Source of the DNA: JAHEFU01 sp041395205
GTDB taxonomy: Bacteria; 4484-113; JAFGCY01
Direction: 5' to 3'
NCBI GenBank assembly: GCA_041395205.1
Contig: JAWLAZ010000001.1
Location: 992,001-1,056,000, forward strand
Length of the DNA stretch: 64,000 nt
The position numbers and the translations under genes are program-made. The notes beneath the pieces were generated by a model, which made no database searches, was not told the origin of the DNA, and saw only the letters and a program-made list of their open reading frames with translations. This document shows positions 61,142 through 64,000 of this stretch, in pieces (the stretch's first letter is position 1; each line of letters opens with the position of its first letter).

Positions 61142-61677
61142 GGCAACTCCCATCAGCCGCTGTTGGTCCGGCGGCGCAGGGAATCTTACAGCAGAACAGG
61201 CCTCAGGTGAGCAGTCCTGAAAGGGAAATTCACAAGGAAACGGGGTGAATTCCCTGCATGGGGCAGGGGTGGCCAGCTGCAACTGCGGCCATGCTGCCTT
61301 GCTGGAATCAAGTTCCAGCAGTAGACGAGATCCGCGGGCCGGGAGGTCAGGCGTGGAGGGAGGCGGCAATGATCAGGATCGCGGCGCTGCCCAGCGACGC
61401 CATGAAGGGGAATGCCGCAATCCGCACAATCTTCGTAAACCGTGAATCGATATCCGTGAACCGTAGCGGCGCGGCCAATGTATTGTGCGACATCAAGTGT
61501 CGCACCTCCCTTTGCCAGACTTGCGTCTGGCGACCAACGCCTGGCTTGCGCCAGGCCTCCAGCCATTCCATGGGAATGGCCTCCTGTCAGGCCATGGGCC
61601 TGACCTCCCTCACCCCGTTTCCCCTCCGTCCCCATGCATTCCACGCGACCCAATCCCGCCAGGGCGGGATTGCAGCG
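61142..61677. repeat. Intergenic region with two hairpins of identical loop and a repeat copy
   Basis: TGCTGGAA-TCAAG-TTCCAGCA (61300-61320) and GTGCGACA-TCAAG-TGTCGCAC (61485-61505) are perfect 8-bp hairpins with the same 5-nt loop. A CTGGC-type hairpin repeat copy lies at about 61511-61565. A small minus-strand ORF at 61347-61493 starts inside the second hairpin. Confidence 0.65.
61347..61493 (-). CDS. Possible small membrane protein
   Basis: The 48-residue ORF (start MSHNTLAAPLRF) ends in a hydrophobic stretch (FMASLGSAAILIIAASLHA). It lies between the lpdA end and the 57377 gene on the minus strand. There is no ribosome site and the ATG is inside a hairpin, so the call is weak. Confidence 0.25.
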   Translation of the reverse strand: MSHNTLAAPLRFTDIDSRFTKIVRIAAFPFMASLGSAAILIIAASLHA

Positions 61678-63114
61678 TCAGACCGCCGAGTCCCTGGACG
61701 AGGCGGCAGATCGCTTCGGTACGTACATATCCGTCACGGTGCCGAGGAAGACCTCGGCGGCGAAGCCGACGGATTCGGCGAGCGTCGGATGCGCGTGGAT
61801 CGTCTCCGCGATGTCCTCCGCATGCGCCCCCATCTCGATGGCCAGCGCCGCCTCCGCGATCAGGTCGCCAGCGCCGACGCCGACGATGCTGCAGCCGAGG
61901 ATCCGCCCGGTGGCGTTGTCAAAGATCATCTTCGTCAGCCCCTCCATGCGGTCCAGCGCGATGGCCTTGCCGCTGGCGGCCCAGGGGAACTTGCCGACGC
62001 CGTAGTCGATACCCTGTTCCTTCGCCTCCTCCTCGGTCAGGCCGGCCCAGGCCAGCTCGGGGTCGGTGAACACCACCGCGGGGATACAGCGCTTGTCCCA
62101 GATGGAGTGGTGCCCGGCGATCACCTCGGCGGCAACGCGGCCCTCGTGGCTGGCCTTGTGCGCCAGCATCGGCTGCCCGGCGATGTCGCCGATGGCGAAG
62201 ATGTGCGGCACGTTGGTGCGCATCTGCTTGTCAATATTGATGAATCCGCCATCGCCGACCGCCACGCCGGCCTTCTCGATGGCGAGCATGTCACTGTTGC
62301 TGCGGCGGCCGATGCTCACGAGCACCCTGCCATATTCACCTGTGAATGCACCCTCATTGCCATCGAAGTCCACCCTGACTGCCTTGCCGGTGTCCTTGAT
62401 GCCGGTGACCTTCGTTGACAGCATGATCCTGCCGAACTGGCCCTTCAGGCGCTTCTCCAGCGGCCGCACCGCGTCGCGGTCGGCCCCGCTGAGGATATGG
62501 TCCTGCAGCTCAACCACGTCAACCCTGCTGCCCAGTGCGGCATACACGCTGCCGAGCTCCAGGCCGATGTAGCCGCCGCCGATCACCAGCAGGCTGTCCG
62601 GGATCTCCTCGATCTCCAGCGCCGTCGTGCTGTCCAGCACCTTCTCGCTGCCGATTTCGAGGAAGGGCAGGCGCAGGATGCGGCTGCCGGCGGCGATGAT
62701 GCAGTGTCTGAATTCAATCGTGTCGCCACTCTTCTTCAGCATGACGGAATTCGGTGAGGCGAACTCGGCGTAGTCGGAGATGAACTCGCAGCCGCGCTGC
62801 TTCGCCATGCCCTTCAGGCCGCCGGTCAGGCGCTGCACCACGCTGTCCTTGAACTGGCGCAGCTTCAGTTTGTCAATCTGCGGACTGCCGTAGCTCACAC
62901 CGTGCTTCGCGAGCTCGGCGGCTTCGGTGATGTGTGCGGCGATGTGCAGGTAGGCCTTGCTCGGGATGCAGCCCACGCGCAGGCAGACGCCGCCGGGGAC
63001 CTCGTTCTCATCCACGAGGATCGTGTTCACCCCGAGGTCGGAGGCACGGAAGGCCGCGGTGTAGCCGCCGGGGCCGGCGCCGATCACGAGCAGGTCGCAT
63101 TGTTTCGTAGCCAT
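61678..63114 (-). CDS. lpdA: Dihydrolipoyl dehydrogenase (E3)
   Basis: The 478-residue flavoprotein reoxidises dihydrolipoamide on the E2 of 2-oxoacid dehydrogenase complexes with NAD as acceptor. Visible marks are the FAD fold GAGPGGYTAA near residue 13, the redox disulfide GGVCLRVGCIPSKAYL (CxxxxC), the NAD fold GGGYIGLELG, and the C-terminal HAHPTLAESV with the catalytic His. The usual GGTCLNVGC is GGVCLRVGC here, a small change. It follows the E2 gene on the same strand. Confidence 0.95.
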   Translation of the reverse strand: MATKQCDLLVIGAGPGGYTAAFRASDLGVNTILVDENEVPGGVCLRVGCIPSKAYLHIAAHITEAAELAKHGVSYGSPQIDKLKLRQFKDSVVQRLTGGLKGMAKQRGCEFISDYAEFASPNSVMLKKSGDTIEFRHCIIAAGSRILRLPFLEIGSEKVLDSTTALEIEEIPDSLLVIGGGYIGLELGSVYAALGSRVDVVELQDHILSGADRDAVRPLEKRLKGQFGRIMLSTKVTGIKDTGKAVRVDFDGNEGAFTGEYGRVLVSIGRRSNSDMLAIEKAGVAVGDGGFINIDKQMRTNVPHIFAIGDIAGQPMLAHKASHEGRVAAEVIAGHHSIWDKRCIPAVVFTDPELAWAGLTEEEAKEQGIDYGVGKFPWAASGKAIALDRMEGLTKMIFDNATGRILGCSIVGVGAGDLIAEAALAIEMGAHAEDIAETIHAHPTLAESVGFAAEVFLGTVTDMYVPKRSAASSRDSAV

Positions 63115-63394
63115 TAGTTGTTCATCCAATTTGAGGTTTTCACAACATTGTTGCCATTTCTGGCAAGGAGCTAGTACCTCGGTTGTAGGGGGTAGCATAC
63201 TAGGACCTGGGATCTCGGTTGTAGGTGGTAGCAAACCAGTATCCAGGATTCAGGTTGTAGCGGAGGGCTTGAGTCTGATATCCATCGGCTAAGCCCGAAT
63301 TCCGAAATCCTTGTTTGCTACACCCTAGCTCCCAGTTCCTAAGTCCTCGTTTGCTACGCCCTACAACCCAGCTCCGATATCCTTCTACAGACTC
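63115..63394. repeat. Inverted copies of the gttgtagggtgtagc repeat between E2 and lpdA
   Basis: The plus strand has two copies of ggttgtag(g)gggtagca at about 63181 and 63220. The reverse complement arms (gctacgccctacaaccc and gctacaccctagctccc) lie at about 63330-63385. The arms of about 60 bp could fold into a long imperfect hairpin in the E2-lpdA transcript. A copy of the repeat is at 12414-12432. Confidence 0.65.
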
Positions 63395-64000
63395 CTACCC
63401 CCCCAGGAGAAGACCCTCAGGGTCTTCGAGTGATTTCTTCAGGCTGTCCACGAAGCGTGCGGCGCTGGCGCCGTCGATCACGCGGTGGTCATAACTCACG
63501 CCGATCGGCATGATCAGACGCGGCACGATCTGCCCGTTGACAACCGCCGGTTCGAGGCGGCTCTGGCCGATGCCGAGGATGCTGACCTGCGGCCAGGCCA
63601 CGATCGGCGTGAACTCCAGTCCGCCGATCCCGCCCTGGTTGGAGATCGTGAAGGTGGAGCCGCTCAGCAGGTCCGGGTCGATCTTGCCACTGCGTGCATC
63701 ATCGGCGGTCGCCTTGAGCTGCCTGCCCAGTTCATAGATGTCCATGTGGTCGGCATTGCGCAGCGAGGGCACGAGCAGCCCGCGCTCGGTGTCAACCGCC
63801 ATGCCGATGTGGTAGTAGTCCTTCCAGATGATCTCGTCCGTTGCCAGATCCAGCGAGCAGTTGAACTGCGGGTAGCGCTTGAGCGCGGTCAGCACGGCCC
63901 TGATCACGAACACGGTCATGGTCAGCGCGCTGCCCAGTTCCTTCGCCTTGTCCTTGTGACGGCCGCGGAACTCCTCCATCTCCGTGATGTCGATGCGCTC
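63395..64000 (-). CDS. 2-oxoacid dehydrogenase E2 acyltransferase, C-terminal part
   Basis: This is the C-terminal 201 residues of a lipoamide acyltransferase; the gene continues past the window. The catalytic motif SYDHRVIDGASAARF with DHRxxDG is near the end. FTISNQGGIGGLEFTPIV and the strand IGMAVDTERGLLVPS are also family hallmarks. Which 2-oxoacid (pyruvate, branched-chain or 2-oxoglutarate) is used cannot be told from this part. Adjacent lpdA supports a pyruvate or branched-chain type complex. Confidence 0.93.
   Translation of the reverse strand, partial: ERIDITEMEEFRGRHKDKAKELGSALTMTVFVIRAVLTALKRYPQFNCSLDLATDEIIWKDYYHIGMAVDTERGLLVPSLRNADHMDIYELGRQLKATADDARSGKIDPDLLSGSTFTISNQGGIGGLEFTPIVAWPQVSILGIGQSRLEPAVVNGQIVPRLIMPIGVSYDHRVIDGASAARFVDSLKKSLEDPEGLLLGG

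Overview
The window is a GC-rich bacterial chromosome segment (low sixties percent GC by eye) from an organism I cannot place taxonomically. About ten proteins carry a signal peptide ending in a lipobox cysteine, there is a type IV pilus retraction ATPase, and many secreted proteins combine beta-propeller, PKD, Fn3-like, cohesin-like and dockerin-like modules. This points to a diderm, probably uncultured lineage that invests heavily in surface and secreted proteins. At least eight genes have a TANNNT box 6-7 nt before the start codon, so leaderless mRNAs are probably common. No insertion sequence, CRISPR array, rRNA or ordinary tRNA gene was seen.

Layout. 1-767 is the end of pilT. 1390-2223 is a DUF3800 gene that looks compositionally foreign. 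2309-3236 is an ECF sigma factor overlapping a small membrane protein. 3335-6715 is a PadR regulator, HlyD/EmrA adaptor and EmrB-type exporter operon with a palindrome over the padR start. 7189-9365 (minus strand) is a Ro/Rsr locus: the rsr gene preceded by five related structured RNA elements. 9483-16787 holds accessory metabolism (LtrA, an adenylate-kinase-like P-loop protein, TenA, an aldo/keto reductase), a TetR gene followed by a tiny Cys-rich peptide gene, and several small unknown proteins. 16851-61141 is dominated by large secreted lipoproteins, interrupted by dgt, a CAP-domain protein, a four-member family of unknown anchored proteins (36222-44095), a split DUF4331 gene pair with a TPR lipoprotein, and a serine hydrolase. 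61678-64000 (minus strand) encodes dihydrolipoyl dehydrogenase and the C-terminal part of an E2 acyltransferase.

The standout system is the Ro locus. Five minus-strand elements share one architecture: an outer helix, a bulged C, a GG:CC pair, and a TACATCG box at fixed spacing. Element pairs differ in stem sequence but keep pairing. One element contains a circularly permuted tRNA-like domain with T arm, 7-bp acceptor stem, U8/A9, D arm and anticodon-stem remnant, which is the arrangement expected for a YrlA-type Y RNA. Two elements sit directly at the predicted start sites of near-identical promoters. The fifth forms the leader of the rsr mRNA just upstream of its Shine-Dalgarno sequence, which suggests that Rsr controls its own translation.

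Intergenic regions contain several families of dispersed repeats, many able to fold into hairpins. The secreted proteins share modules; five lipoproteins carry the same roughly 110-residue N-terminal module marked by an RW motif. Substrates and functions of most of these proteins cannot be read from sequence alone.
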